Positions 22,540 to 33,877 of a stretch of DNA of 64,000 bases are shown piece by piece; position 1 is the first letter of the stretch, and every line of letters starts with the position of its first letter. The stretch is from positions 19,764,564-19,828,563 of the forward strand of contig JALGQZ010000009.1 of NCBI GenBank assembly GCA_023105745.1, given 5' to 3'. The notes under the pieces were generated by a model. It was not told the DNA's origin, ran no database searches, and worked only from the letters and a program-made list of their open reading frames with translations. Made by a program: the position numbers and the translations under genes. This stretch comes from Austropuccinia psidii (taxonomy: Eukaryota; Basidiomycota; Pucciniomycetes; Pucciniales; Sphaerophragmiaceae).

Positions 22540-23573
22540 ATCCACCCATGCTTAGGAGACCTCCTTATCCAGCAAGCCTGGAAACCAGGAAAGAAAGTGA
22601 AAAACACATGAATGAGCTCTTGGACATTGATGTCATCAGGAAGATTGGACATAATGAACTAGTGGAAATAACCACTCCTGTCCTAATCACCTGGCAGGAT
22701 GGCAAGTCTAGACTGTGTGGAGACTTCAGAGCTCTGAATAACTACACCAAAGCTGACAGGTACCCTATACCCAGGATACCTCATGCCTTGGATAAACTGG
22801 CAAAAGCCAAATACATAACAAAGATGGATTGTATGAAAGGCTTCCACCAAAATGGAGTTAAACCAAACTCCATGAAATTAGTCAGAATAATATGCCATAT
22901 GGGCATATATGAGTACACCAGGATGCCGTTTGGCATCAAAAATGCACCAGCCCACTTCCAAAGGATGATGGACACAATATTTCAAGAATAAATATTGGAA
23001 GGCTGGATGGTGGTATATATTGATAATATCATTATATACTCAGAGACATGGGAAGACAATGTTCAATACATAGACAGAGAGCTAAGTAAATGTACACCCA
23101 TCAATATGAAGATTTCACTAAAAAAATGTAATTTTGGCCAACAAGAGCTACTAGCTCTAGGACATAAAGTCTCAGGTCTTAGTCTGGCAATTGACCAGAA
23201 CAAAGTAGCAGCAGTACTGCAAAAACCAGTACCAAAGAGCATCAATGAGATGCAATCTTTCCTTGGGTTTTCTAGCTACTATAGAAACCACATTAAGAAT
23301 TTTGCCCACATAACTAGTAGTTTATACAAGTTGTGTTCAAAAGATGTAGTTTATAAAATTACCAAGGAAAGAAGGGATGCATATGAGAGCATCAAACATG
23401 AACTCACAAATGCACCTGTACTCATATTGCCTGACTTTGAACTACCATTCAAGTTATATATAGATGCAGCCTGTAGCCAAGGCTTAGGAGCAGCCCTCCA
23501 CCAAAGACAAATAGTGAATGGTGAACCAAGAGAGGAAGTAATATGTTACATCTCTAGGAAACTGAAAGATTAA
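22540..23573 (+). pseudogene. Reverse transcriptase and start of RNase H, element A
   Basis: Resumes exactly where 10874 left off (PPMLRRPPYP). RT blocks are LITWQDGKSRLCGDFRALN, KMDCMKGFHQNGVKPNS (first Asp) and MPFGIKNAPAHFQ. The active site at 23016-23027 reads YIDN rather than YIDD (GAT to AAT). A TAA at 22989 splits the frame and another at 23571 ends it. FKLYIDAACSQGLGAAL starts RNase H. Element D has the intact version. Confidence 0.9.
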
Positions 23574-23884
23574 GAAGCCAGGTATGGGGCCACCCAGACT
23601 CAATGTCTATGTCTAGTCTGGGCTCTGGAAAAACTCCATTATTATCTGGAGGGTGCAGTCTTTGAAGTCTACACAGACTGCACAGCCTTGAAGTCCTTAC
23701 TGACAGTGAAGACTACAAATAGACACATGCTGAGATGGCAAATAGCCATCCAGCAGTATAGAGGGAACATGACCATCATATACAAAGAAGGTTAAAGTCA
23801 GACCAAAGCAGATGGCCACTGGATAATGTCAAGAGAAATCCAGCTTATGAACTTGAAGCTGCAGCCAAGATCCCTATCCATTTC
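23574..23884 (+). pseudogene. RNase H remainder of element A
   Basis: Continues [20 protein letters not shown] with the catalytic Asp in [16 protein letters not shown] in KEG-stop-SQT is followed by a deletion of about 13 bp where D encodes ADGLSRWPL, giving a frameshift. Confidence 0.75.
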
Positions 23885-25588
23885 ATGGAAATAGATAGGA
23901 GGAAGAACTTTAGATTTTCTGAATGGGCACCAGAAAGTGGTACCTTTGACAGTGGAAACACTGATTCAGAGGGGACAGAAACTCCAATATTGGGAATAAG
24001 CTCCTCAGAACTGCAAAATGCATTTTTTAGTGCAGTAATAAAGTCTTATGCCAAACACAAACAGTGTAGCATATTACTACAGCTCCTTCAACAAACGTAC
24101 AGGACTCCAGAACTGGAATCCCAGCTGGAAGAACCCTGGTTAAGGGCCTATAAGGATAACAAGTTCTTCCTCATAGATGGCCTGCTCTACCACAGAGAGA
24201 GCCACACAAGTGCACTCACAGTGGTAGACAGGGACCACATCTCTCTGATCCTGAAGGAATGCCATGACTGCCCCTATATGGGACACATGAGTGAGGATAG
24301 GACCAAGAAGAGGGTAGCAAGCACAGGTTGGTGGCCCCACTGGGAACAATAGTTGAGTGAATACATTAACACTTGTGAAGGATGCCAAAAGGCAAATAGG
24401 AAACATGGGAAGAAGTATGGGTTACCTCAACATATAGAAGAACCCAAACAACCATGGGAAACCACCAACATGGACTGGGTTACAGGACTTGTCCCAGGAG
24501 GCAAAGAAAACTACAACACCTGCTTGATCATAGTTGATAGGTTCAGCAAGAGCATGACGTGTCTACCATGCCACAAAGAAGACACAGCCATGGATACTGC
24601 TCTGTTATTTTGGAATAACATCATATCTACCTGTGGAGTCCCTAATATCACCATTAGTGATAGGGACCCAAAATTCACCTCTGAATTTTGGACCAACTTG
24701 TATGACATTCTTGGTACCAAGCTTGCTTTTTCCACAGCTTACCATCCACAAACAGATGGCCTAGCTAAGAGGATGATCCAAACAATGGAAGACATCCTTG
24801 GAAGTTTCTGTGCCTATGGCATGGAATATGAGGACCATGAGGGATATACCCATGAGTGGGTTACCCTTCTACCAGCTGTCCAACTGGCTTATAATAAAAG
24901 TCAGCACTCTACCACAGGGAAAACACCTGCACTGGTAGAGAAAGGGTGGAATCCCTTGTTTCCTGTGGATCACTTGAAGAAGAACCTTCTGACCATCCAC
25001 CCCACAGCCAAAGACTTCCATAATATGTGGAAGAGAGCTTGTGACACAGCTTCCAAATGCATAGCTGAGGCAAAAGATTATAATAAGCAGAGGTGGGACA
25101 AGACACACATGGAACCTGAATTTAAGGAAGGGGACCAGGTGTTAGTGTCTACACTGAACTTCAACAATCTTAAAGGACCCAAGAAGATGAGAGACTCATT
25201 TGTAGGGCCCTTCACTATCATTAAGTTGGTAGGAAAGAATGCAGTGGAAATCAAGCTCACAGAGGAGTTTTCCAGGAAACACACAGTCTTTCCAGTGAGT
25301 TTGGTCAAGCCATACTTCCAAACAGAAGAGAGTAAATTCCCCTCCAGGAAGAAGAGCCTCACACCACCAGAAATAGTGGAAGTAGAGGACTCCCTAGGAC
25401 CTGTGAGTAGTATTATCGGGTCCAGGAAGATCAGACTTAATGGGAAGGATCAAAGACAATATTTAGTCACATTCAAGAACCAAACAGCTGATAAAGAAAA
25501 GTGGTTGGCAGAAGATGCCATACCAGAGGGGAACCTTCATTTAAGGAGATTCAGGGCCTCTAGGAGGACTGAACAGTCTCATCAATGA
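23885..25588 (+). pseudogene. Integrase of element A
   Basis: Two open pieces in one frame split by a TAG at 24350-24352. The HHCC zinc domain is present ([14 protein letters not shown] ... CEGCQK). In the DDE core, NMDWVTG and SDRDPKF keep both Asp residues. The box DGLAKRMIQ has Lys where the catalytic Glu belongs (GAG to AAG), so the enzyme would be dead even without the stop. A GPY/F-like part follows ([20 protein letters not shown]), then a chromodomain-like tail ([20 protein letters not shown] ... [11 protein letters not shown]). It ends about 25 bases before the 3' LTR. Confidence 0.9.
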
Positions 25589-25600
25589 TGAGCCTTTTTT

Positions 25601-25610
25601 AAAGGGAGGG
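25601..25610 (+). promoter_or_regulatory. Polypurine tract of element A
   Basis: AAAGGGAGGG two bases before the 3' LTR, preceded by a T run. Confidence 0.8.
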
Positions 25611-25612
25611 TA

Positions 25613-27028
25613 TGTCAGCCTTTGACTCAAAACCAGAGCACAAGCATGACAGCCAAAATACCATAAACCAATGGTATAGCCAAGATACCACCAAAACATG
25701 GGGCTGAGAAAAATAAGCTCAAAGGGTATCAAAAGAAAGAGGAAACTCACTACTTTTTGAAAATATAAGTCCCATCATCATAGGACAAAGAATAACAAAG
25801 TTATTGCTGAGCATAAACCTTAATTTTCACCTCTCATCTAAAATCCAGAAGGAGAGGCTTAACCCCATCAAACGGGCATTCAAAATGAAGCTCTAAGCCA
25901 GGGCTACGCAATGGTACTAGCCAAACTGAGCTAGCACCAGTATTACTTGAGTTATGGCCAAATTCGGGCCAAATAAGGGTGAACAAAACATTCACCTCCA
26001 ATATAACTTTTGCAGTTTTAGCGTGAGATACCTAAAGTGGGGTCTTTTTGGAAAGAGCTCAATCAGGGCTATCTGATGGTGTCATCCATTTCCCCATAGC
26101 TCAACTAGAACAAAAGGTATGGGGCAAATAAGCTAAATACAGCTTTTTGCCTAAACCACGCAAATGTACAAAAATTGTGTACATGGGATAACTTTGCCAT
26201 ATTTAATGATACCCATATCAAATGAAGTACCATTGTGTAGAGCACATACAGGGATACACACTGAACCAATGTTGAGGTTGAAATCTCAAGAATTGACAAA
26301 GGTATGGCTGTTTTAAGGTCAGATTCCCACCTGCTGTCATATACAGCCTTACCATGGGATAATGTCCCATAATCATGAATATGAGGTGTCAAATAGACAA
26401 AGAAGTTTGTTTTTACTTCAATACCTAATATTTCAGTCAATACTGGGGTCCCATACAATTTCTGTACAGCATTCTACGTGTCATACACGTCAGAATCAGG
26501 CTGTGAGGTCCCCAGATGAAAATTTTCACCCTGTATTGTGGCCCAGATGTGGTTTCAAAACCACATCTGACCCCTATACAGGCTAATACAGGTCTTTTCA
26601 AACCACAAGCCTGTCTCAGAGAGTGAAAAATCTTCACTTCCTCTATGTGGAAAGGTCTAGCACCGTTACCACCCCATTTCAGGATAAAAAGGAGGCTTTT
26701 CACAGCCAGAATTGCTTTCCTCATCCTGCTCTTGAATTCCTATGTAGTAAAACTGTCAAAAACAGTTATAATATTGAAAAATAATCAGGTATACTCTTAA
26801 TTTAGAAGTATTGTAGTCTTTATTATTGTAATCCAACAGGTAAAGCTGCACCCAGGGCTTTCAATAGCGCTCACCACCACCATTGCAAAATAGTAAAGCC
26901 CTTTTATTTCATCTATAAAACCTTATTATCAACAAATACCTTTATTTTATCACTTGAGTTCTGTGTCACAGTCAAAGTTAAATTTGTAACTAGCCTAATT
27001 ACTGCTTCTACATAGACTCATCCTGAAA
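25613..27028 (+). repeat. 3' LTR of element A
   Basis: TGTCAGCCT start; the right end reads CTGAAA instead of CTGACA and passes straight into Harbinger coding sequence. About 1.4 kb. Confidence 0.85.
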
Positions 27029-27330
27029 AGCACCTCATTCCACCTCTCCAAGCTCCAAGCTCCAGCTTGCAAGTTAACAAAGAATTAAATTATTATTTTT
27101 TCAAGTAACAAGTATGCAATTAACACACAATTGGCATTCTAAAGGGCTTCTGGGCTTCTCATAGTGAGATGAGATTGCAAATGAGTGGGAAAAGTGATAT
27201 TATTCCATATTTCAATTGGATCAAGTCATGAAGAATGTTACACAATATTCCAGCTCAAATAAAGTATTCATGGGTTGATTTAAGTGAGGAATAAAATCTT
27301 ATCCAAACAAAAAAATTGTCCAGGGAGGCA
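27029..27330 (+). pseudogene. PIF/Harbinger transposase, 3' half
   Basis: Directly after the LTR of element A the reading resumes with KAP, then VNKELNYYF and HTIGILKGFWASHSEMRLQ. These are the C-terminal blocks of the DDE_Tnp_4 domain (family consensus around N-E-H-x-IG-x-LKGRWASL). MLHNIPAQIKYSW follows, matching the family's LHN block. Several stops interrupt it. Together with 1375-2339 this is one gene split by about 24.7 kb. The catalytic Asp/Glu of the last block cannot be confirmed in the broken frame. Confidence 0.75.
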
Positions 27331-28310
27331 CCTTCCATAACAGCAGAGGGCCTTCAGAAGGTAGTAGAAAATAGGTGTGTTTCCCAGAATTATTATCAGG
27401 GTTACTCCAATCGCATAATCTGCAGGTGAATCATGTTGGGATATGTAAAATTGGTTTCAAATTCTTTAAATTTTCAGTTCAAACCTTCAAATTTGTTGCC
27501 CAATATCCATCAAAATATCTCTCAATTCCCAAAATTTTTAAATTTGAATCAATGTAAAATATTTTTTTTGCAAAAGGAATCAAAAAATTCTTTGAGATAA
27601 TCGAATCTCAAACACTTTTAATTCATGCCCATTTACTCTCACAACATTGTCCATCCAATTTTTTAAAAATCTGAAAAAATTGTTGTGATTCTACTCCCAC
27701 ATTACTTCACCTCATCAAATCACTTTCAATAAAGGTGAATTCAACAATGCCATTATTCCACTTTCAAAATAATAAGAAATCCTTAATAATGAAGCTAAAA
27801 GATATTAAAATCAATCCAAGAATTAATCAAAACAGAATAAATATTGTCAAACTAACAGTATTTTTCTATAAAGTTTCTATTTATGCTGGAAAATTAGATT
27901 GATTAGGTGTTTGCTTCATCAACATTTTAAATATATTTATTTTGAACTATTAATTTCTTCTTAACCTCACAATCAATGGTTTTTCTTCTGACTAATAACC
28001 TTTATTCTTCTTAGTTCAGCTCTTTCATAAATGTTCTCTCCATCTATTTCTCAAAATATGATACAGATGTCAAATAATTTCAAGATCTTGATAGTTGTCT
28101 CAACCAAAAATCCAAAAAAAGTCTATTCAAAATCTCTACTATTCCTCATTGTTTCATATCCTCTCTGTAAGTCATTGGATCATTATTGAAGCAATTTTTG
28201 TTCAGTTTTCTTTTCCTGTTTTTATCCATGTGGTTGTTTGGGCTCATATCTTAGGAGTCTCCTTCATACTTAAGTGTGCACCATATCAGTAGCTCATTCT
28301 TCAAAATCTT
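27331..28310. other. AT-rich DNA without recognised features
   Basis: Follows the Harbinger 3' end. Short open frames only, no repeats shared with the rest of the window, no RNA gene seen. Confidence 0.4.
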
Positions 28311-28760
28311 GGAAGAATTCAAAAAGAAATTTGGCATCAATTATTATGAAGTAATCAGTGCTGATGCATGGTTCAGCACAGGTTCCCTCAGGGCTTATGT
28401 AGAAATCTTTGCTTGAATAGATGGGGCCTGTTGGGTATGCTGGTGAATTCAGTATTCATCTCTCTATGCTGACATGCCCATAGGATGCATGCAATCAAAT
28501 GGATTATAGGAGGTTGTATTTGTACCCCCTATGTTCACAACATGATTAATTCACAAATCTTTTTCTTTATCTGCTCAAACTCACAAACTCAATCCCCAAT
28601 TTTGAATATGCCCTTTGTGATGGCCCTTGGACCATTCCCCAAAACCAAGCTACATTGATAACTCTCCTATATCACATATTGGTCCTTGTGGCTCAATTAA
28701 AGGATGCTGTTATATGATCAAATGAGGCACAAGTTGATTCCTTGACAGCTAGTTAATCTT
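28311..28760 (+). pseudogene. Unrecognised coding-like stretch, degenerate
   Basis: 28312-28413 gives a protein-like run (KKFGINYYEVISADAWFSTG, then LRAYVEIFA). It is followed in shifting frames by GACWVCW, SLYADMPIGCMQSNG and FVPPMF. Composition is unlike the surrounding random AT-rich DNA, with Trp and Cys in clusters. I do not recognise the family. Stops and shifts make it a relic, and a reversed solo LTR cuts it at 28761. It could be a host-gene fragment or an unlisted transposon protein. Confidence 0.35.
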
Positions 28761-30708
28761 TGTAAGGCTTGAATATGAAACAGTAAGTAAATATCACTAA
28801 TATTTTACTTATTGTACTATGAATTTCCTTATAAATGAAATAAATAAGATAAAAAGAATTATAATAATAAATATTTATTATAATTATGGCGTAAAAATAG
28901 TTATATTATTAAATAAATATAATAATATGAGAAATAAATATATTAATATTTGAATAATTAATATATTTAAAAGCTCTTTATTATTGTTACTAACAAATAA
29001 TGAAGGCATAAAATAATTGTTTTTCATTAATAAAAATAATTTTACTAATATTAAAGCTATATATTAATATAAATACTATCTATATTATCTAAAGAATTGT
29101 TAATAGTAAGAATAGAGAGAAATCATTATAATAAGAGAAAAAAAGCTACTTTTAACACTTAATATAATAATTTCGAAAGAGTTTACACCAAATAATGTGA
29201 ATACAACTTATTTGAATTGTATTTACAAATAAAAAGAAAAGAAATTACAAATATTCTTTATTTTTACATGGAAATAATATTTTAAGAGAATTATAACAAA
29301 ACAAATGAACAATTGGAGTAATCACGTCAAGATTGATGATTATGATAAAGATTATCTCTGATCTTTGGTAATATAAGTGATCTATATATAAAGAAAAAAT
29401 ATTTTACCTTTTGATTGAATTGTTTTATTGTTTTGATGCTTCTGAGGGGAAAATAGAGTAAAAAGAGTTCTATTCATAGTACATTCCTCCCTTATAGAGT
29501 CCATTAGCCTTCTACTCAACATGTACTGATAGTATCCACTGGCAATGATCAGTTGTTTAAGGTTTAGTGATGATTATGTCATGATCAAACCATGTTATCT
29601 CAATATTATGCCATTATATAGAGTTATCACTATAACTCTAAGTTTGATTACATCATAGACTTGGAAAAAGCCTACAATTAGTGGATTGTATTAGTATTAA
29701 TCATAATCTAATATTATTCACCACTTTTATCACTTTTATAACTGTTAAACATACAATACACTTACAGTGAGCAATCATGAATGATCAATTTTAAGCTTAA
29801 ACTTTGATCATTAATAAATTTTAAGTTATACACGCTAAAGCTATTCAGAGAGTGAATTATGATAGCCTGAAATGTCCTTATTTAACTTCCAAGAGCATTT
29901 TTTTACATCATCAAAACTCTATGTTTGATGATTTTTCTTGTATCTCATCTTTTCTGTCAAAATTCAATATTTTAAATTTCAAGCCTTGATTTCAAAGGTT
30001 TTTACCTTGGATATTCTGATAAAGGATACATCATTCTTCACGTATGAACTAGTTGAATCTGAATATCCACTTTGCTTTAAGTTTGGACCACTTTCACAAC
30101 AAAGTGGTCAACAGCTCTAGTAATTCTGTTCAATAAACCTTTACAAGTTATAACCTTGTTTATAACGTGTAAAATAAAACTCATATCTGTGTTTTTAGAG
30201 TAATTACATGGTGACTTTCTTTTTGGTTCAACCTTCTATTATTTATAATTCAAGAGATATTAGCTAAAAACCATGAATGTATGCATGGACCAAAAAAGTG
30301 CATATATTCAGCGTAATTCCTTAAGTATTGACTTTAGAGAATTGAAATATAATTGGTTTATGTGTAGTGTTTCATGGGGAATCCAATGGTGCAATTAATT
30401 TCATATGTTGATTCATTGGATTCTGAGTTAAATAAGATTTAATGTCTTATTTAGGGTATTATTACTTATTATTCAGTAATTATTGACTTTACAGATATGC
30501 CATAGAAATGATATATGTGTATTTTACCATGTGAAATCTAATGGTGTGATTAATTTAAAATGTTTACTAATTAAGTTCTGAGTTAATTAAAATTTTATAC
30601 CTATTTATGGCATTTTCATTGATTTTAAGGTAGTTATTAAGAGTATAATTATTATAAAAGGTTTCTTGTGACATTTTTGGATATGTGGTCATATCTCAAA
30701 GGCTCACA
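28761..30708 (-). mobile_element. Solo LTR, family 2, reversed
   Basis: Reads TGTAAGG to GGCTCACA on the plus strand, the same length class and orientation as 8553-10577. Flanks ATCTT and ATTCC match at only 3 of 5 bases, so the target duplication is decayed or altered. The minus-strand TATA box is degenerate (CTATGAATAG at 29469-29478). Confidence 0.85.
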
Positions 30709-31879
30709 ATTCCAATTGTGTGATAGCTTAGCTATCATATCAGCTTAGTAGATGCTTATATTGTTTTTCACCTCACTTGTAATTGACCCAGAGAATGTCT
30801 ATGACATTATCAAAGAATATTGAAAACAGGATAATGAGTCTGTTAGTAAATCATCAAAATTTCATTTTTCAAATCACACAACCAAGCAAATAAGGGATTT
30901 TGCCTATTGAGATAAGAGAAAAAAAATCCTACAAATGAAGAAGACTTCCCCTAAAATAGTGAGATCTCACCAACACACATGCAAATATATAATTTAAAAG
31001 CTACATGTACACTCCCAAATCATGATGGAAAGACCAATTTCACATAATCTTAAATATCACCAGCAGTAATTTGATATTTTTGAAAGTGGATGATAGCTTC
31101 TAAGCCCTGAGGCCTTGACACTGAATTGAGCTCATGATTTAAAACCACCTCTTGGAAGCCTGCAGCTCATCCCACGCTTAAAAAGATGATTCTTTCTTTT
31201 CTTTTTCATTTAGCTTTTTACCACATTCTTCATGTTCCTTTCTGCTTTCTGGGTGAACAACTGTGCAGCATGTACTTCTAAGGCGCAATACTCTGGTGGC
31301 CTGATATATTGATTTTTTTTATTCTGAACCTGATTTTTATAATTGATTTCAATATTTTTCAGTTACTTATGTTCATGCATTTCCAATAATTTCAACTCCC
31401 CTTGCTTCTATTAATACTATTGCAGATAGTTAACACTCCTGTTCATGTACTCTTATAGCTTCTGATTTTTTGAATTGGGCTTTTGTTCCAACCACAAGAC
31501 TAAGGATTTTAAACTCTTACTAACACATTTATTGGGGAATTTATGCTTAGGACCAGCATATTTTGCATTTCTCTTATTTGTTTACTGTGTATTAGCCAGG
31601 GTGAATGTTGCATCAATCTTCAGAAATTGAATTAATTTCAAGAAAGATAAAAGTAAAGCTCACATTGAGTACACATCAAACTCTGGTCTTAAACCAAATC
31701 CTGTTACATACACCAATATTGGTTCCCCTGTGCCTTCAACTGAGATTCCTCACCACCTGATCCTCCCAAAACCATCTGAAGGTTGGTAAAAATGACAAAA
31801 GACCCACTTGTTTCCACATCTCCACATCAAAGAGGTCCTTCCACCAGTCTTGATGTAGAGGAGGGGTGTGTGACTTCTG
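30709..31879. other. AT-rich DNA without recognised features
   Basis: May continue the relic at 28311-28760 beyond the solo LTR (an open run DPENVYDIIKEY at about 30787), but nothing is identifiable. Confidence 0.35.
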
Positions 31880-32380
31880 CAGGTCAGCTACAAATCAGCT
31901 AGGCATGAGTGGGACTGACAACGTGCATATGACACAGGTGGAGCCTGCTCCACAATGCTGGGGGTGTGGGTGTGTAAGTGTGACATGCACAAAAAGGCCA
32001 AAGGATATGCAGGCCTAATTTCATGTAGCTATGAATCATCTTGGCATGGCTGGAGACCACTGCACAGTGTGGTGCATGCAGGTGCAGGTGCATGAGTGTG
32101 ACACACACAGGAAAAAGAATGTGAGGGCGTGATGTCAAGTGGCATAGACAATTTGAATTGGAAACATGTGGAGCCCCCTGTGGCAGGTGAAGTTGCGTAA
32201 GTGTGACATGTACATAAAGGCAAAAGCATGTGACGACCTAATGTCAAGTAGCATTGACAATTTGCAGGTGACATGTGTGGAGCCAGCTTCACAATGCAGA
32301 AGGTTCATAAGTGTGATACATGCACTAAAAGGGAATAGAAGGTGTGGGGGTAATTTTTGAAACCTACATGCACACAGCAC
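31880..32380. repeat. Imperfect tandem repeat, period about 105-118 bp
   Basis: The word AAGTGTGACATG (or close variants) recurs at 31976, 32094, 32199 and 32309. Each is followed by an A/G-rich stretch, a TAATGTCAAGTAGC-like part, and then GTGGAGCC. Units are diverged. The block is richer in G and TG than its surroundings. Minus-strand open frames rich in His and Cys here are by-products of the repeat. Confidence 0.7.
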
Positions 32381-33441
32381 TCACTAGGGGCATGTGACCA
32401 GCCCCATGTAACTTACAAACATCAAAACTATCATGGATGGAATTTAATTCTGAGGACCACTTAGTTCATGGGCCTATTCCCCTTCTAACATGATGATGGT
32501 GTAGCTGTGTGATTCTATATTCTGTGATATGTGAGTGTGTGGGTAATCTGATCATGGAAGTTGCCTTATTCACACCATACCCAATGTCAAAATAGTAATT
32601 TATTTGTGGCCATATGAAATAATGGGCTTTACCAATTGCAATGGCATGTTACTGTCACCAAATTTTGAGGCATTTATTTCTCTAGAGAAACTTTTAATGA
32701 AGATGAGATAATTGCATTATGGTATAACTATATTTTCAGCAAAAATAATATTCTATATATAATGAAAGAAGGGTTCTATCATTACAAGCAGTCCACATGA
32801 GATCACTTTGTTATCATACAATCCACAGTGAACTTCTATTTCTTATTCAGATATGATCAAGTGTTCATCATCAAAGCCTACAGCTGTATAAATATTGAGA
32901 TTTGTCCAATATAGTAAGAAAGTCACATCAATTTTTAAAGGTTTTTTGATCATAAAGTTATTGTTAAGCATGCAAGATGGATCAGAGAATTTAAAAATTC
33001 TAATAATAATACCAAATCATTATGAGTTGCCCCTCAGAGAACATATCACACTGTTGCTTAAATTTTGGGCTTGAGTTGAATATATATTTTTGCCTATATT
33101 AATGTTTTAAACAGGAAAATTCCAAGGTGAGACAATTCTTGAAGTGGGATGACTTGTGGATTGTACGGTAGTTTCTAAGCTGATCCATGAAACTATTTCC
33201 CTTGTTGAATGAAAATTCTATAGGTACTATACTAGGGAATCATAATTTTGTTGGTAATGGTGAAGTGGTTTATTATATTTTTGGTGATTGAAAGGGGAAG
33301 GAGGCTGTGATTCAAAAGGTTTTCTTGTTTCAAATGGAGCTGATGGGGATTTCAGGAGAACAAAAAGGCTGGAACATTGACAGATATGTTGAAGTAAATT
33401 TTTATCTATATCATCTATTCAGAGTTATAAGCTAGTCTTAT
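32381..33441. other. Region without recognised features
   Basis: No open frame of interest on either strand. It could contain the decayed 3' end of the minus-strand relic that follows. Confidence 0.35.
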
Positions 33442-33877
33442 TCAGCTCAAGTGGCAAATAAGTGTGAATATATTTCTCTTTTCAATTGAAATACATATTT
33501 TGTTATGTGTTGAAATCTTTGCAAATTCTCCAATCAAGCTCTCATACCCCCATGTTGCTAATACTTGTGCTGGGCCAAAATGTTGGAAGAGTTCTGGAAT
33601 ATGATCAGCAAAATGATGATTTTGTTTAATTGTCTGTTTTGGGAACAGGTGTTGATTGGGCAGGCAGATATCTTCCAATGTTCAGAAAATGCAGTCACAT
33701 TATCAATTGGAACAGTAAAACTTGTGGCAATGTTTATAGCACTAATAAAATTGAATGAATCCTTGTTTAGTTCATTTTCAAGGTCTCCTGATTTGGCCAT
33801 TTTTCTTTGTGTATTGGGGAAACTGTTTTCATCTAATGACATCTGTTTCCTGCGGATTAAAGATGTAATATAGAGCT
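33442..33877 (-). pseudogene. Possible Tnp2/CACTA-like transposase relic
   Basis: Two overlapping minus-strand frames read ELNKDSFNFISAINIATSF and then, after a frameshift, KQNHHFADHIPELFQHFGP and ATWGYESLIGEFAKI. The pattern N-H-H-x3-H-I-P-x4-x-x-F-G-P followed by a G-Y-E-x-L-I-G segment resembles the C-terminal conserved region of Tnp2/CACTA-type transposase proteins of basidiomycetes. The upstream (minus-strand 5') part is missing because element C is inserted at 33878. Assignment is by motif memory only. Confidence 0.45.

Larger units (their letters stand above)
2340..27028 (+). mobile_element. Ty3/Gypsy element A (family 1), with three nested insertions
   Basis: The element runs from a 5' LTR (2340-3710) to a 3' LTR (25613-27028) in one orientation. 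Its own parts are 2340-5561, 6958-8552, 10578-10874 and 22540-27028, about 9.8 kb in all; the rest is inserted DNA. Aligning these parts with intact element D restores the gene order leader, gag, protease, RT, RNase H, integrase. It sits in a Harbinger transposase gene. I could not see a convincing target duplication (GAACT on the left, nothing matching on the right), so a few bases may be lost at the right edge. Stops, a frameshift and two changed catalytic residues make it inactive. Confidence 0.85.

Noticed and set aside
22540..25588. RIP-type mutation as the cause of decay
   Set aside because: Some changes are G-to-A, but stops elsewhere come from other changes (for example GGA to TGA in D, GAG to TAA in E), and no consistent dinucleotide bias was seen by eye. 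Needs a computed RIP index.
31899..32380. Minus-strand His/Cys-rich small proteins
   Set aside because: Several frames overlap the tandem repeat and share no conserved start; they follow from TG/CA-rich repeat units.
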